From NCBI GenBank assembly GCA_039027855.1, contig JBCCJI010000013.1:1-64000 (forward strand): 64,000 nucleotides of DNA, written 5' to 3'. Source of the DNA: Thermohalobaculum sp039027855 (GTDB taxonomy: Bacteria > Pseudomonadota > Alphaproteobacteria > Rhodobacterales > Rhodobacteraceae). Below are positions 17,410-27,090 of the stretch, one piece after another. Made by a program: the position numbers and the translations under genes. How positions within the stretch are numbered: the stretch's first letter is position 1; each line of letters begins with the position of its first letter. A model generated the notes under the pieces. That model worked only from the letters and a program-made list of their open reading frames with translations. It did no database searches and had not been told where the DNA came from.

Positions 17410-19053
17410 ATGACGATGATCACGGAAGGACGTAGCGCCGGCCGCTTCTCTCTGCCGGTCCGTGAGCTCGGTCTGGGCCCGGTTCTGCTGTTCGTGAACT
17501 GTCTTCTGGCGGTTACGGTGTTCTGGCAGGGCTTTGAAGAGCTGTTCCGGGCATGGCAACTCGCCGAGTACAGCCACGGCCCGATGATCCCGATCCTGTC
17601 GGGTCTTCTGTTCCTGCGCCACCTGAAGACCGTGCCGGTGCGCGAGGTCGCGGCCTACGAGCGGCTGCCGGGCCTCGGTGTGCTGATGCTGGCCATCTCG
17701 ATGGCACTGCTGGGCAAGCTGACGCGTATTCCGGACATCGTCACATACAGCATCATCGTCTGGGTGGCTGGTATCCTGCTCATCAGCTTCGGGTGGCGGA
17801 CCGGCAAGCTGTTCTGGGCGTCTGTGCTGCACCTCGTCTTCATGCTGCCACTGCCGGGCATCGTCTACTGGAAGGTCTCGATCCATCTCCGCTCTGTGGC
17901 GTCGGAATTCGGGGTCTGGCTCGTGCAGTTGGCCAATGTGCCGGTCTATCTCGACGGCAACATTATCGACCTCGGCGTCTACCAGCTTCACGTGGCGGAT
18001 GCCTGCTCGGGGCTCAGGTATCTGTTCCCGATCATGAGCTTCACCTACATCTTCGCGACGCTCTATCGCGGCCCCGTCTGGCACAAGGCGGTGCTTCTGC
18101 TCGCGGCGATGCCGCTGGCGGTGTTCATGAACTCCATCCGGATCGGGATGATTGGCGTGCTCGTCAATTACTTCGGGCTAGAGCACGCCATGGGCTTCAG
18201 CCACATCATGGAAGGCTGGGTAATCTTCATCGCCTGTATCCTGATGATGTTCGGTCTCGCCAAGCTCATGTTGATGATGCAGGGCTCTCCGATGTCGCTC
18301 AGCCAGGCGCTCGACATGGAGCTGTCGGGCGTCGCCCCGCAGCTGGCGCGCATCCGGAACTTCCAGGCGTCCAAGGCGATGATCGCCGGTACCGCGGTAA
18401 TGGCTGTTGTCGCCGCCGTCTGGGCCGTGGCGCCGACCCGCACCGTCGCCGAGATCGATCGTCAGCCCCTGAATTCGATCCCGACCGTGATGAATGGCTG
18501 GGAGATGGTGCGACGCGGCAACCTCGATCCCCGGGTGGAGCAGGGGCTTGGCGCCGACGACTATGTCAGCGCGTTCTTCATGTCGACCGATGCTATCCGC
18601 GCCGGCAAAGACGCGCAGCATGTCGAACTTTTCGTCGCCTGGTATGCCGACCAGACCCGTGGCGGCATCCATTCGCCCGAGGTCTGCCTGCCGTCCGGCG
18701 GGTTCGAGATCGCTGAGCTCACGCGACCCGATGTATCGGCGGCGGCTGGGCTGGACGAGCCGCTGCCCGTGAACCGCGCGATCATCGAGAAGGGCTATGA
18801 ACGCCACCTCGTCTACTACTGGTTCGAGCAGTATGGCGGGCGCACCGCGCATGACTACTTCGCCAAGATGAACCTCCTGCAGGACGCGGTGTTGCTGGGC
18901 CGGACCGATGGCGCCTTGATGCGTCTCACCACGCCGGTGGTCGGAGAGAACGGCATCGCGGAAGCCGAGGCGAGGCTACAGGAGATGCTGCAGCGCGTGA
19001 TGCCCCGCCTGCACCGCTACGTGCCACGGCACAACGCACCGATCACGGGGTGA
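17410..19053 (+). CDS. Exosortase fused to an EpsI-like domain
   Basis: A 547-residue membrane protein. The N-terminal half has about eight helices and the exosortase catalytic set: C199 in DACSGLRYLFP, R244 in MNSIRIG and H265 in FSHIMEGW. After a last helix (about residues 320-345) comes a periplasmic EpsI domain with HSPEVCLPSGGFEI (about 420-433). Exosortases cleave PEP-CTERM-type tails and couple secreted proteins to exopolysaccharide, and the fusion resembles the VPLPA-CTERM (XrtD) type of Rhodobacteraceae, though I cannot confirm the subtype. I chose the ATG at 17410 over a GTG at 17353. No obvious sorting-tail substrate is encoded in this window. Confidence 0.88.
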   Translation: MTMITEGRSAGRFSLPVRELGLGPVLLFVNCLLAVTVFWQGFEELFRAWQLAEYSHGPMIPILSGLLFLRHLKTVPVREVAAYERLPGLGVLMLAISMALLGKLTRIPDIVTYSIIVWVAGILLISFGWRTGKLFWASVLHLVFMLPLPGIVYWKVSIHLRSVASEFGVWLVQLANVPVYLDGNIIDLGVYQLHVADACSGLRYLFPIMSFTYIFATLYRGPVWHKAVLLLAAMPLAVFMNSIRIGMIGVLVNYFGLEHAMGFSHIMEGWVIFIACILMMFGLAKLMLMMQGSPMSLSQALDMELSGVAPQLARIRNFQASKAMIAGTAVMAVVAAVWAVAPTRTVAEIDRQPLNSIPTVMNGWEMVRRGNLDPRVEQGLGADDYVSAFFMSTDAIRAGKDAQHVELFVAWYADQTRGGIHSPEVCLPSGGFEIAELTRPDVSAAAGLDEPLPVNRAIIEKGYERHLVYYWFEQYGGRTAHDYFAKMNLLQDAVLLGRTDGALMRLTTPVVGENGIAEAEARLQEMLQRVMPRLHRYVPRHNAPITG

Positions 19054-19152
19054 TTGCGTAACACGACGCCTTGCGCCCGATCCGTCTGCGGCTCGGTGAG
19101 GCGGACCGTGCGACTGGGCGGAAACGATGCACGATGATAACCGGTCGCGACG

Positions 19153-20580
19153 GTGATCGAGCGCTTCGCAGACATGAGCCTGAGCACGCTATCGCGACAA
19201 CTTCGCGATCGCGCCGCTTCGATCTATGGGGCGTTTCTTGATCCGACGTCGCGCACGGGACGGGGTGGGCGCTCGATAGGCTGGATCACGCTCGGTCGCA
19301 TCTCGATCAACGTCGCACGACTTGGATCGAACCTCCTGACGACGCTGATCCTCCTGCCCGAGGCCTTTGCGCTGATGTCGCTGGTCTACGTGATCCACGG
19401 GGGCCTCGGGATGATCACCGATGCAGGGCTAGAGGCGTCGGTCGTCAGGAGCCAGCGCGGAGAAGACCCGGCGTTTCTTCGCACCGCCTTTGTCGTGAAC
19501 TTCCTTCGCAACCTTGCCCTCAGCGTGATCATGCTGCTGGTCGCCGCCGCCTTCTGGGTTTTGCAAGTGCAGGTCGATCTGGGCACGACTGTCTACGCCC
19601 ATCCGGAATTGCCGCTGATTATGGCGTTGTCGGCCATCCCAATCGTGATCAACGGCCTTGTATCACCGGTGATGTTTCTCGCAAGCCGCCGGGTAGAAAT
19701 GCGGCAGGTGACGCTGATCGGTATCTTCAGCTCGATCGTCTCGCTGGCCGGCATGGTTGCCATGGTCTGGCTGACGGAAGACAATCTGGCTCTGCTCATG
19801 GCGCCACTGCTCGCTTCGGGTATCACGTCGTTCATGTCGCACAGGCTTGCCGGGCCCCGCATGGCCTTTGAGGTCGACCGTCCCTCGTTGCAGGAAATCT
19901 GGGGGTTTGGCCGTTGGATCATGGGCGCGTCCTTCATGCGCTTCGTCAGCATGCAAGGTGACCGACTGCTGACCTCCGGGCTGCTCGATATCCAGAGCTT
20001 CGCCTTGTTTACCATCGCGAGGATGTGGATCGACGCGACTAGCTTGATGGTGGAGATCGCCACGAAAACGACCCGCGGGCTGGTCGCCGAAGCTTTCCGA
20101 GAAAGCGTGGAGGCTCACCTCCGTGTCACCAAGCTGCTGAGGAAAGGACTGCTCGTCCTCAGCTTCGCCGCCTTTGCCGGCGCATTTTTCATACTGCCGA
20201 CGATGATCGAGACGCTCTATCGGAGCCAGTACCACGCCGTCGCGCCAATAGTGGCTGCCCTTGCAGGCAGCGTTCTTTGGCGCCTGGACATCGTGGTTGA
20301 CGCCAATGCCATCGCGCGTGGCAACAGTCGCTTCTTGGCGATGGTCCAGGGCGTGGCATCGGCCACACTGCTGATCGCCCTGCCGACGCTACATCATTTT
20401 TTCGGCCTGGCTGGTGTCGTTTTGGCCGTCGTTCTCACCGGCTTCGTCGGGCACGCGATCAATTCGATCTGGTTTGCCCGCTCCCTCGGTCAATCGATCT
20501 GGGTAGCGGCGGCGGGTCTCGCGCTCAGAGGCGTCATCGGCTTCGGTGCCGCAGCACTTGGCGCGGCCGCGTTTCAGTAG
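19153..20580 (+). CDS. Polysaccharide flippase (Wzx/MviN-like, MOP superfamily)
   Basis: A 475-residue protein with about 12-14 predicted membrane helices and the early LGRISINVARLGSNLL pattern of lipid-linked oligosaccharide flippases. It would move completed glycan-lipid units to the periplasm. The start is uncertain: the GTG at 19153 or the ATG at 19174 (MSLSTLSRQ). The gene follows the exosortase by 99 bp in the same direction and runs tail-to-tail into the ligase/polymerase gene with a 7-bp overlap, consistent with a Wzx/Wzy-type pathway. Confidence 0.8.
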   Translation: MIERFADMSLSTLSRQLRDRAASIYGAFLDPTSRTGRGGRSIGWITLGRISINVARLGSNLLTTLILLPEAFALMSLVYVIHGGLGMITDAGLEASVVRSQRGEDPAFLRTAFVVNFLRNLALSVIMLLVAAAFWVLQVQVDLGTTVYAHPELPLIMALSAIPIVINGLVSPVMFLASRRVEMRQVTLIGIFSSIVSLAGMVAMVWLTEDNLALLMAPLLASGITSFMSHRLAGPRMAFEVDRPSLQEIWGFGRWIMGASFMRFVSMQGDRLLTSGLLDIQSFALFTIARMWIDATSLMVEIATKTTRGLVAEAFRESVEAHLRVTKLLRKGLLVLSFAAFAGAFFILPTMIETLYRSQYHAVAPIVAALAGSVLWRLDIVVDANAIARGNSRFLAMVQGVASATLLIALPTLHHFFGLAGVVLAVVLTGFVGHAINSIWFARSLGQSIWVAAAGLALRGVIGFGAAALGAAAFQ

Positions 20581-22082
20581 CGGTTCAACAGGCCTGAGGA
20601 TCGTTGCACGGGCGGCTGCGCCATGGCAGGCGTGCCCCTTCGCCCGCCACTGGCGCCGCCCATGGCAGGCGCTGGCGAGGCAGGAAGGGCTGGCTCAGTC
20701 GTCTCTTCGCGCGGTTGCTGACGGGCGACGGCAAGCTCATATTCGATCCGGCCGAGCAGCGCTCCAACCACCATCCATCGCACCATGACGAGCGTGTCGT
20801 TCAGGAAGCTGTCGACGATGGACGCCACCAGCACGAAAGCGAGCCCGATCATGATCGGATCGCGCGGCAGACGGCGCCTGTTCAGCATCATCAACAGCAA
20901 GGGGGACACGAGCAGTCCATAGCGCGCCAACAACCCGACAAAGCCGTTCTGCGAATAGGCGATGATGAAATAGCTGTCGGTAATCGTCGTATTCAGGCCG
21001 CGTGTGTCGAGCACCAAGCCTCGGTTTCCATGGCCCCAACCAAACCACGGACGGTCCGCAGTCCTTCCGATGAGCCCGTCCTCGGCATCGAAACGGAACT
21101 GCATCGACAGGGCCCGATCGATATCGAAGACGGAAGCGATGCTGAAGAGCAGATCGGTTGGAAAGAGTTCGATGACCCGCGAGAAAGGGTAGAGCAGCAG
21201 GCAGACCGCTAAGAAGCCCAAGAAGTTGCTCTGGATGCGGGGTCTCGCAAAGACGATCACCGCACCGATGATCAGTCCGATGGCCCAACTGCCAAGACTC
21301 CAGGCAAAGATCCATCCGGCAACACAGCTGAATGCCACGATCTGCCAGAATTGAGCGCGCTTGGCGCCCGACCACCGGGCGAGCGCGAGTGAGGCGATCA
21401 TCGACGTGGTCATCAGGGAAGCGCTGAGCAGCCCGATCGACTGGAACAGCTGCGGCCGGAAGGCACCCCAGCGTTGGATGCCGTACCACCGTATCCTCGA
21501 CTGCCCGTAGATCGTCTCAGACAGCATCGGCGACATGCGCCATTCGAACGCTGTCAAACCGGCATAGACCACACCGGTCGCCGCCAGCGCCACGAGCAGG
21601 GCGCGCGTTGCATCGGGGGTGGAAAGAAAGCGCCGGCCCAACATCACCGCGAGCGCGATAAACCCCGCGCCATAGGTCATGCGCCCATAGTCGATAAAGG
21701 TGAGGCCAGAATCGAGGTGCGGCGCCGGCAAGGCATCGCGATTGGTCAGCCAGGTCCCAGCGGGCTGAACCAGTAGGATGATGAGCAGCAGAAGCGGCAG
21801 CGTCACCTTCGGGAGCCACCGGCGTGTGCCGAGAACCTCCTGATCTGAGCGGAGGCTCCGTTGCCGCTCGACGAACCAGGCCAATACGGCAACGACCATC
21901 AGTGCGATGCTCTCGCGACCAAGCGGCGGCAGCAGCGGCAAGTCGAAGACCGGTTTCTCCGGGAGGAACATGATCGAGCAGCACATCACGAGCGACACGG
22001 CCAGCGGCAGCGGATACCGGGCCAGCGCGATTACCACGAAAAGCGGGATCAGGAGGATCGCCGCGTATGCAATCTCGATCAT
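20574..22082 (-). CDS. O-antigen ligase / Wzy-like polymerase membrane protein
   Basis: A 502-residue polytopic protein (about 11 helices) with a long periplasmic segment between helices near residues 290-350 containing RTADRPWFGWGHGNRG, the type of loop found in WaaL/Wzy proteins (Wzy_C). The last 45 residues are Pro/Ala/Gly-rich and hydrophilic. I chose the ATG at 22082 (MIEIAYAAILL), which starts the first helix; the longer frame adds a charged, unlikely leader. It probably polymerises or ligates the glycan delivered by the adjacent flippase. Confidence 0.75.
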   Translation of the reverse strand: MIEIAYAAILLIPLFVVIALARYPLPLAVSLVMCCSIMFLPEKPVFDLPLLPPLGRESIALMVVAVLAWFVERQRSLRSDQEVLGTRRWLPKVTLPLLLLIILLVQPAGTWLTNRDALPAPHLDSGLTFIDYGRMTYGAGFIALAVMLGRRFLSTPDATRALLVALAATGVVYAGLTAFEWRMSPMLSETIYGQSRIRWYGIQRWGAFRPQLFQSIGLLSASLMTTSMIASLALARWSGAKRAQFWQIVAFSCVAGWIFAWSLGSWAIGLIIGAVIVFARPRIQSNFLGFLAVCLLLYPFSRVIELFPTDLLFSIASVFDIDRALSMQFRFDAEDGLIGRTADRPWFGWGHGNRGLVLDTRGLNTTITDSYFIIAYSQNGFVGLLARYGLLVSPLLLMMLNRRRLPRDPIMIGLAFVLVASIVDSFLNDTLVMVRWMVVGALLGRIEYELAVARQQPREETTEPALPASPAPAMGGASGGRRGTPAMAQPPVQRSSGLLNRY

Positions 22083-22220
22083 GCGGACCCGCAGCCCCAG
22101 CAACACAGCGCAGTCGACCGACCGCACGCCACCCCATTTCTCCGCAGTGCTACCATAGGAGGGGCTTCCCCGCGAAGCGCCCATGCCGGCACATGGCCCG
22201 GTGATGATGGGATTCCCGGG

Positions 22221-23033
22221 ATGAAGATCGCAGTCTTGCAGGACATGCCGGCCGAAGCAGGGCAACGGGCGGTTCTGCAGCGCTTAGACAGAGCGGCCCG
22301 CGATGCGGCCCTGGCAGGTGCGGATCTTCTCGTGACGCCAGAGATGTACCTGTCGGGCTATGCCATCGGCAGATCCGCGATGCAGCGCTATCTCGCCGAC
22401 GCCGACACGACCTGGGCTGTCGTCGGTGAGATCGCAAAGCGCCATGGCGTGGCCCTCGCTGTCGGCGGGCCGCTGGCCTCGCCGTCGGGCGAGGCATGGA
22501 ACGCCGTCTGTCTCTACGACGCCACTGGCGAGCTTCTGTGCCATTACGCCAAGACCCATCTCTACGGCGCGCTGGACCGCGAGATGTTTGCCGCGGGCGA
22601 TCGCCTCGCCGAACCCGTCACCGTGGCGGGACGGCGTATCGGCCTCGCCATCTGCTACGATATCGAGTTCCCCGAGACGGCGCGCAGTCTCGTCTGCAGC
22701 GGCGCCGAGGTCCTGATCGTGCCGACCGCCAACATGGAACCCTATGCCAGTGTCTGTACGCGTCTCGTTCCAGCAAGGGCCGAGGAGAACGCGACGCCCA
22801 TCGCTTATGCCAATTATGTCGGGCGGGAAGGCGATCTTGTCTATTGCGGGCGGTCGGTGATCGTCGGGCCGGATGGCGAGGATCTGGCGCGCGGCGATGC
22901 GACGACCCCTGACTTGCTGATCGCCGAGCTGTCCGCAGAGGCCACGACAGCGGCCCGGCGGCGCACCCCCTATCTCACAGATCGCCGGCCGGATCTCTAT
23001 GCCACCCTGATCGACGGGAGTGCGCCCGAATGA
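22221..23033 (+). CDS. davA: 5-aminovaleramidase-like carbon-nitrogen hydrolase
   Basis: A 270-residue nitrilase-superfamily amidase with the Glu-Lys-Cys triad in place: E41 (VTPEMYLSGY), K111 (HYAKTHLYG) and C145 (LAICYDIEFPE). Length equals DavA-type enzymes (about 264). It overlaps the following lysine 2-monooxygenase gene by 4 nt. In Pseudomonas the paired enzymes convert L-lysine to 5-aminovaleramide and CO2, then to 5-aminovalerate and ammonia. I chose the ATG at 22221 because it starts the conserved first beta strand. The name rests largely on this partnership, since the nitrilase family alone is broad. Confidence 0.85.
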   Translation: MKIAVLQDMPAEAGQRAVLQRLDRAARDAALAGADLLVTPEMYLSGYAIGRSAMQRYLADADTTWAVVGEIAKRHGVALAVGGPLASPSGEAWNAVCLYDATGELLCHYAKTHLYGALDREMFAAGDRLAEPVTVAGRRIGLAICYDIEFPETARSLVCSGAEVLIVPTANMEPYASVCTRLVPARAEENATPIAYANYVGREGDLVYCGRSVIVGPDGEDLARGDATTPDLLIAELSAEATTAARRRTPYLTDRRPDLYATLIDGSAPE

Positions 23034-24691
23034 CCGACCCTCGCCCCTTCTCGACCCTTGGGCCCGATTTCCCCTTCGACTACGAGACCTGGCTGAAAGA
23101 CGATGCCGGGCTCGGCTCGATCCCGGGTGCGCGGCACGGCACGCGGGTGGCCATCATCGGCGCGGGGCTCTCGGGGCTTGTTGCCGGGCTTGAGCTGATG
23201 CGCATGGGGCTGCATCCGGTCTTCTACGAAAGCGACCGGATCGGCGGTCGCCTTCGCTCAGAGCGGTTCTCGGCCGATCCCGAGACCATCGCCGAGCTTG
23301 GCGCCATGCGCTTTCCGCCCTCGGCGCGCGGCTTTTGGCATTACGCGCGCATGCTGGGCCTTGCGACGCGCCCGTTCCCCAATCCGCTCTCGGACGCAGC
23401 AGGTTCGACGGTGATCGAACTGGAGGGGGAGCGGCACTACGCCCGCTGCATCGGTGATCTGCCGCCGATCTTCCGCGAGGTGCAGCAGGCCTACGACCGC
23501 GCGCTTGAGGAGGAGGCGCATTTCTCCGCGCTGCAGGCGGCGATCCGGGCACGCGATGTCAGCCGGATCCAGGCGCTCTGGCACCCGATGGTGCGGGCCT
23601 GGGACGAGAGGACGTTCTACGACTTTGTCACCAGCGCCGCCACCTTCGAGCCGCTGTCCTTCCGCCACCGCGAAATCTTCGGCCAGGTGGGCTTTGGCAC
23701 CGGAGGCTGGGACAGCGATTTCCCGAACTCGATGCTGGAGATCCTGCGCGTCGCCGTCACGGCGCAGGATGACGATCAGCAAATGATCGTGGGCGGCGTC
23801 GAGCAGTTGCCGCGGGGCCTCTGGACGATGCAGCCGGATGATTTGGCGCACTGGCCCGCGGGTACGTCGCTCTCGCGGCTGAACGATGGCGCGCCGCGGC
23901 CCGCCTGCGCCGCCCTCGCCCGTGACGAGGCGAGCGGCGGCATCACGGTCAGCGACCGCTGGGGGCGTGAGGAGGTCTTCGAAGCGGTCCTCGTCACCTG
24001 CCATACCTGGTGCCTGACAACCGCCATCCGCACCGAGGAGCGGCTTATCCCCGACAAGCTTTGGATGGCGCTGGACCGCACGCGCTATATGCAGTCGGCC
24101 AAGACCTTCGTGATGGTCGACCGGCCGTTCTGGCGCGACACCGACCCCGAGACCGGGCGCGACGTGATGTCGATGACCCTGACCGACCGGCTGACGCGCG
24201 GCACCTACCTGATCGACAACGGGCCTGGTCGGCCGGCGGTGATCTGCCTCAGCTACAGCTGGATGACCGATGCGCTGAAGGTCCTGCCCCTACCGGTGGA
24301 GCGGCGGGTGGCGCTGGCGCTCGACGCGCTGGCAAAGATCTATCCGGGCGTCGACATCGCGGGCCATATCATCGGCGAGCCGATCACGGTGAGCTGGGAG
24401 AGCGATCCCAGCTTTCTCGGCGCCTTCAAGGGCGCGTTGCCGGGGCACTATCGCTATAACCGCCGCATGTTCTGCCACTTCATGCAGGACGATCTAGCCC
24501 CGGCCGCGCGGGGGCTGTACCTCGCAGGCGACGACATCGGCTTCATGCCGGGCTGGGTGGAGGGGGCGATCCAAACCGGCCTGAACGCGGTCTGGGGGAT
24601 CATGCATCAGTTCGGCGGCGAGACCCCGCCCGGCAACCCCGGTCCCGGCGACAGGTTTGCCGAGCTCGCGCCGCTTGCGCTGCCTGACTGA
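23030..24691 (+). CDS. davB: L-lysine 2-monooxygenase (DavB-like flavin amino-acid monooxygenase)
   Basis: A 553-residue FAD enzyme. The dinucleotide-binding motif IIGAGLSGLVAG is at residues 42-53, followed by YESDRIGGRLRS and an ELGAMRFPPSARGF active-site region. HREIFGQVGFGTGGWDSDF, TRYMQSAKTFVMVDRPFW and AFKGALPGHYRYN closely match what I recall of Pseudomonas putida DavB, including length (560). It oxidatively decarboxylates lysine to 5-aminovaleramide. The stop overlaps the opposite-strand GT87 gene by 85 bp. The remaining aminovalerate genes (davT, davD) are not in the window. Confidence 0.9.
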   Translation: MTDPRPFSTLGPDFPFDYETWLKDDAGLGSIPGARHGTRVAIIGAGLSGLVAGLELMRMGLHPVFYESDRIGGRLRSERFSADPETIAELGAMRFPPSARGFWHYARMLGLATRPFPNPLSDAAGSTVIELEGERHYARCIGDLPPIFREVQQAYDRALEEEAHFSALQAAIRARDVSRIQALWHPMVRAWDERTFYDFVTSAATFEPLSFRHREIFGQVGFGTGGWDSDFPNSMLEILRVAVTAQDDDQQMIVGGVEQLPRGLWTMQPDDLAHWPAGTSLSRLNDGAPRPACAALARDEASGGITVSDRWGREEVFEAVLVTCHTWCLTTAIRTEERLIPDKLWMALDRTRYMQSAKTFVMVDRPFWRDTDPETGRDVMSMTLTDRLTRGTYLIDNGPGRPAVICLSYSWMTDALKVLPLPVERRVALALDALAKIYPGVDIAGHIIGEPITVSWESDPSFLGAFKGALPGHYRYNRRMFCHFMQDDLAPAARGLYLAGDDIGFMPGWVEGAIQTGLNAVWGIMHQFGGETPPGNPGPGDRFAELAPLALPD

Positions 24692-25890
24692 GCCTGACGT
24701 TCGGCGATCACCAGCGACGCGCAGAGGCAGGGCGCCAACAGCCAGTTCAGCGGCATGCCGCTTGCGAGGTCGGCGACGGGGATCAGCACCGCGAGGCCCA
24801 GCACCGGGTGTTCCCAGTTCGCGGCGGGCCGATGCGTCAGCCTGACAAGCTGCGCCAGCGCACCGACGACGAGGATCAGCAGATCGTAATCCATCACCCG
24901 CGGGCTGATCGCGATGGTGGCATAGGAGACCAGCGCCGCGAGGGCCGCGCCGCCTGCGCCAAACCCGGGAGCGAGACGGCCAAGAGTTGCGGCGACCAGC
25001 AGCCCAAGCCCCACGAGGGAGACCACCGCCTGGACGCCGAGCGCGACCGCGTCTCCACTGCCAACAGTGAGCAGCGTCGCCCTCACACTCGCCTGGATGT
25101 CCAAGACCTCGCTCGCCCGGCTGTCGCTCGCAGCGCCCACAAGTCCCTCGGCAAAGGCAGCCCAGACATCGGTGCCAAAAGCCAGTGTGGCGACGAGAAC
25201 AAGCCCGAGCACCGTCAGCGCCGCGCTGGCGAGCGCCACCCAGCGCCGGGCCACAAGTAGCACGACGGGAAGCGCCAGTCCGATCGGCGGTTTGAGCGCG
25301 AGGCATCCGAGGGCGACGCCGGTCGCGATCTGGCCGACCGGGCCTTGCCGCCCATGGACGAGCGGGACCAATGCCAGCGCCGTCAGCGCCGCCGTCAGGA
25401 ACCCCGTCTGACCGTTCACCGCCAGCATGGTCACCGTCGCGGGCGCGAAACCGGCGGCCAGCGTCAGCCCCGGCCCCAAAGCCCGCCCGGCGAGCGCCAA
25501 GAGCGCGGCTGCGTAAAGCGCGGCGGTGAACAACGTCCACACCGCCTGTGCCGGCAGCAGCGGCAGAGCACCGAGGGGCATCAACGCCACCTGCAAAAAC
25601 GGCGGATAGCGCCATGCCATCTCACGCCCATAGGGCACGCCCAGCGCCTCTGATTGCACGGCGGTGAGGGTGGCGATGTCATAAGCCTCGATGCCGCGTC
25701 CTTCGAGGGCGAGCACGGCGGCCCCCCAGAAAGCGCCGAAATCCATCATCGTGCCAAGCCCACCGGGGCGATGGATCGCCCAAAGCAGCACGCCGGACCC
25801 AATCAAATTCAGGAGGGTGAGCGTGCCGAGAACGATCGTCACCCGTCTGCGGGTGAAGGCGCCCGTCTCCGCCGCGGCGAACCCGCTCAC
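24607..25890 (-). CDS. GT87-family (DUF2029) membrane mannosyltransferase-like protein
   Basis: A 427-residue protein with about 10-11 membrane helices. After the first helix an acidic loop with MMDFGAFWGA and the motif GREMAWRYPPFLQV (about residues 88-101) are typical of GT-C enzymes of family GT87, which use polyprenyl-phosphate sugars at the outer face of the inner membrane. The start overlaps the stop of the upstream GtrB-like gene by 4 nt (ATGA), so donor synthesis and transfer look coupled. The C-terminal 20 residues overlap davB on the other strand. Confidence 0.8.
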   Translation of the reverse strand: MSGFAAAETGAFTRRRVTIVLGTLTLLNLIGSGVLLWAIHRPGGLGTMMDFGAFWGAAVLALEGRGIEAYDIATLTAVQSEALGVPYGREMAWRYPPFLQVALMPLGALPLLPAQAVWTLFTAALYAAALLALAGRALGPGLTLAAGFAPATVTMLAVNGQTGFLTAALTALALVPLVHGRQGPVGQIATGVALGCLALKPPIGLALPVVLLVARRWVALASAALTVLGLVLVATLAFGTDVWAAFAEGLVGAASDSRASEVLDIQASVRATLLTVGSGDAVALGVQAVVSLVGLGLLVAATLGRLAPGFGAGGAALAALVSYATIAISPRVMDYDLLILVVGALAQLVRLTHRPAANWEHPVLGLAVLIPVADLASGMPLNWLLAPCLCASLVIAERQAQSGSASGASSANLSPGPGLPGGVSPPN

Positions 25891-26909
25891 TCGGCCGCGC
25901 GGTCGATACGGTGCTTGGTGTCGGCCTCATCCTCGAAACCGGTCCGGCGCCTCACGAGGTACACAGGGCGGCGCTTGGTCTCGAGCATGATGCGGCCGAC
26001 ATACTCGCCGAGCACGCCGAGGGAGATCAGCTGGATACCGCCGAGAAACAGCACGACCACCAACAGCGAGGGATAACCGGGAACGTCGACACCGAAGAAC
26101 AGCGTGCGCAGGATGATGAAGCTGCCATAGGCGAAGGCCAGAAGCGCCACCGCCAGGCCCACATAGCTCCATATCCTGAGCGGCAGCGTCGAGAAAGCGG
26201 TGATCCCGTCCAGGGCGAAATTCCAGAGCTTCCAGAGCTTGAACGAGCTTTGCCCCGCTGACCGGTCGAGATGCTCATAGTCGATCGAGGTCACGCGGAA
26301 CCCGACCCAGCTAAACAGCCCTTTCATGAAGCGCCCGCTTTCAGGCAGCGTCAGTAGCGCCTCGACCACGGCGCGATCGAACAGGCGAAAATCGCTGGTC
26401 TCGGCGGGGATCGGCACATCGGCGATGCTGTTGAACATCCGGTAGAAGCGCCGCGACAGGAACCCACGCGTGGCGCTGTCCGAGGCACGATGGGTGCGCC
26501 GGGCATTCACGACATCCCATCCCTCGCGCCAACGCTCGATCATGGCGCGGATATTCTCGGGGCGCTGCTGCAGATCGGCGTCGATCGAGACGACGGCGTT
26601 GCCCGAGACATGGGCAAACCCGGCCGTCAGCGCGGCTTCCTTGCCGAAATTACGGGTGAGCTCAAGCAGGCGGATCGAGGGTTCCTCGGCCGCGCGGGCC
26701 CGCACGCGCGCGACCGTACGATCCCGGCTGCCATCGTCGACACAGATGATCTCGAAGCGCTCAGCCGTCTCGTCAAGCACAGGCAGAGTGGCGTCGAAGA
26801 AAGCGTCAATCGCCTCCTCCTCGTTGAACATCGGGACGATCACGCTGAGGAACAGCGGCCCCTCGCGTGGCTCAAGCCCGTCAAGATCATGCGACCCGGC
26901 GGCCTGCAT
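25887..26909 (-). CDS. Polyprenyl-phosphate glycosyltransferase (GtrB/DPM1-like GT2)
   Basis: A 340-residue protein. The GT2 domain has FLSVIVPMFNEEE, IICVDDGSRDRT and SIDADLQQRPE (metal site), then TRNFGKEAALTAGF. Two C-terminal helices (about residues 235-310) and LGEYVGRIMLETKRRP are the signature of GtrB/bactoprenol-phosphate glucosyltransferases. It makes undecaprenyl-phosphate-sugar from a nucleotide sugar. I chose the ATG at 26909, just ahead of the catalytic domain. It is coupled to a GT87 gene downstream that could use its product. Confidence 0.9.
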   Translation of the reverse strand: MQAAGSHDLDGLEPREGPLFLSVIVPMFNEEEAIDAFFDATLPVLDETAERFEIICVDDGSRDRTVARVRARAAEEPSIRLLELTRNFGKEAALTAGFAHVSGNAVVSIDADLQQRPENIRAMIERWREGWDVVNARRTHRASDSATRGFLSRRFYRMFNSIADVPIPAETSDFRLFDRAVVEALLTLPESGRFMKGLFSWVGFRVTSIDYEHLDRSAGQSSFKLWKLWNFALDGITAFSTLPLRIWSYVGLAVALLAFAYGSFIILRTLFFGVDVPGYPSLLVVVLFLGGIQLISLGVLGEYVGRIMLETKRRPVYLVRRRTGFEDEADTKHRIDRAAE

Positions 26910-27090
26910 CGCCGTTTTCCCCGACTTTCCCCGTTGAGCGTAGTATGGGGCAAGCTCCGTGAGCTGTCGATTGAATAGCCGTGGCCAGGACATGAGGAGG
27001 ACAGGCGGGCAGCAGGTGACGCGGCAGGGCCACGTCCGACGCATGTTCGGCCCAAGCAGTCGGTCCGTGCGCGACCCATCTCATGCCCGA

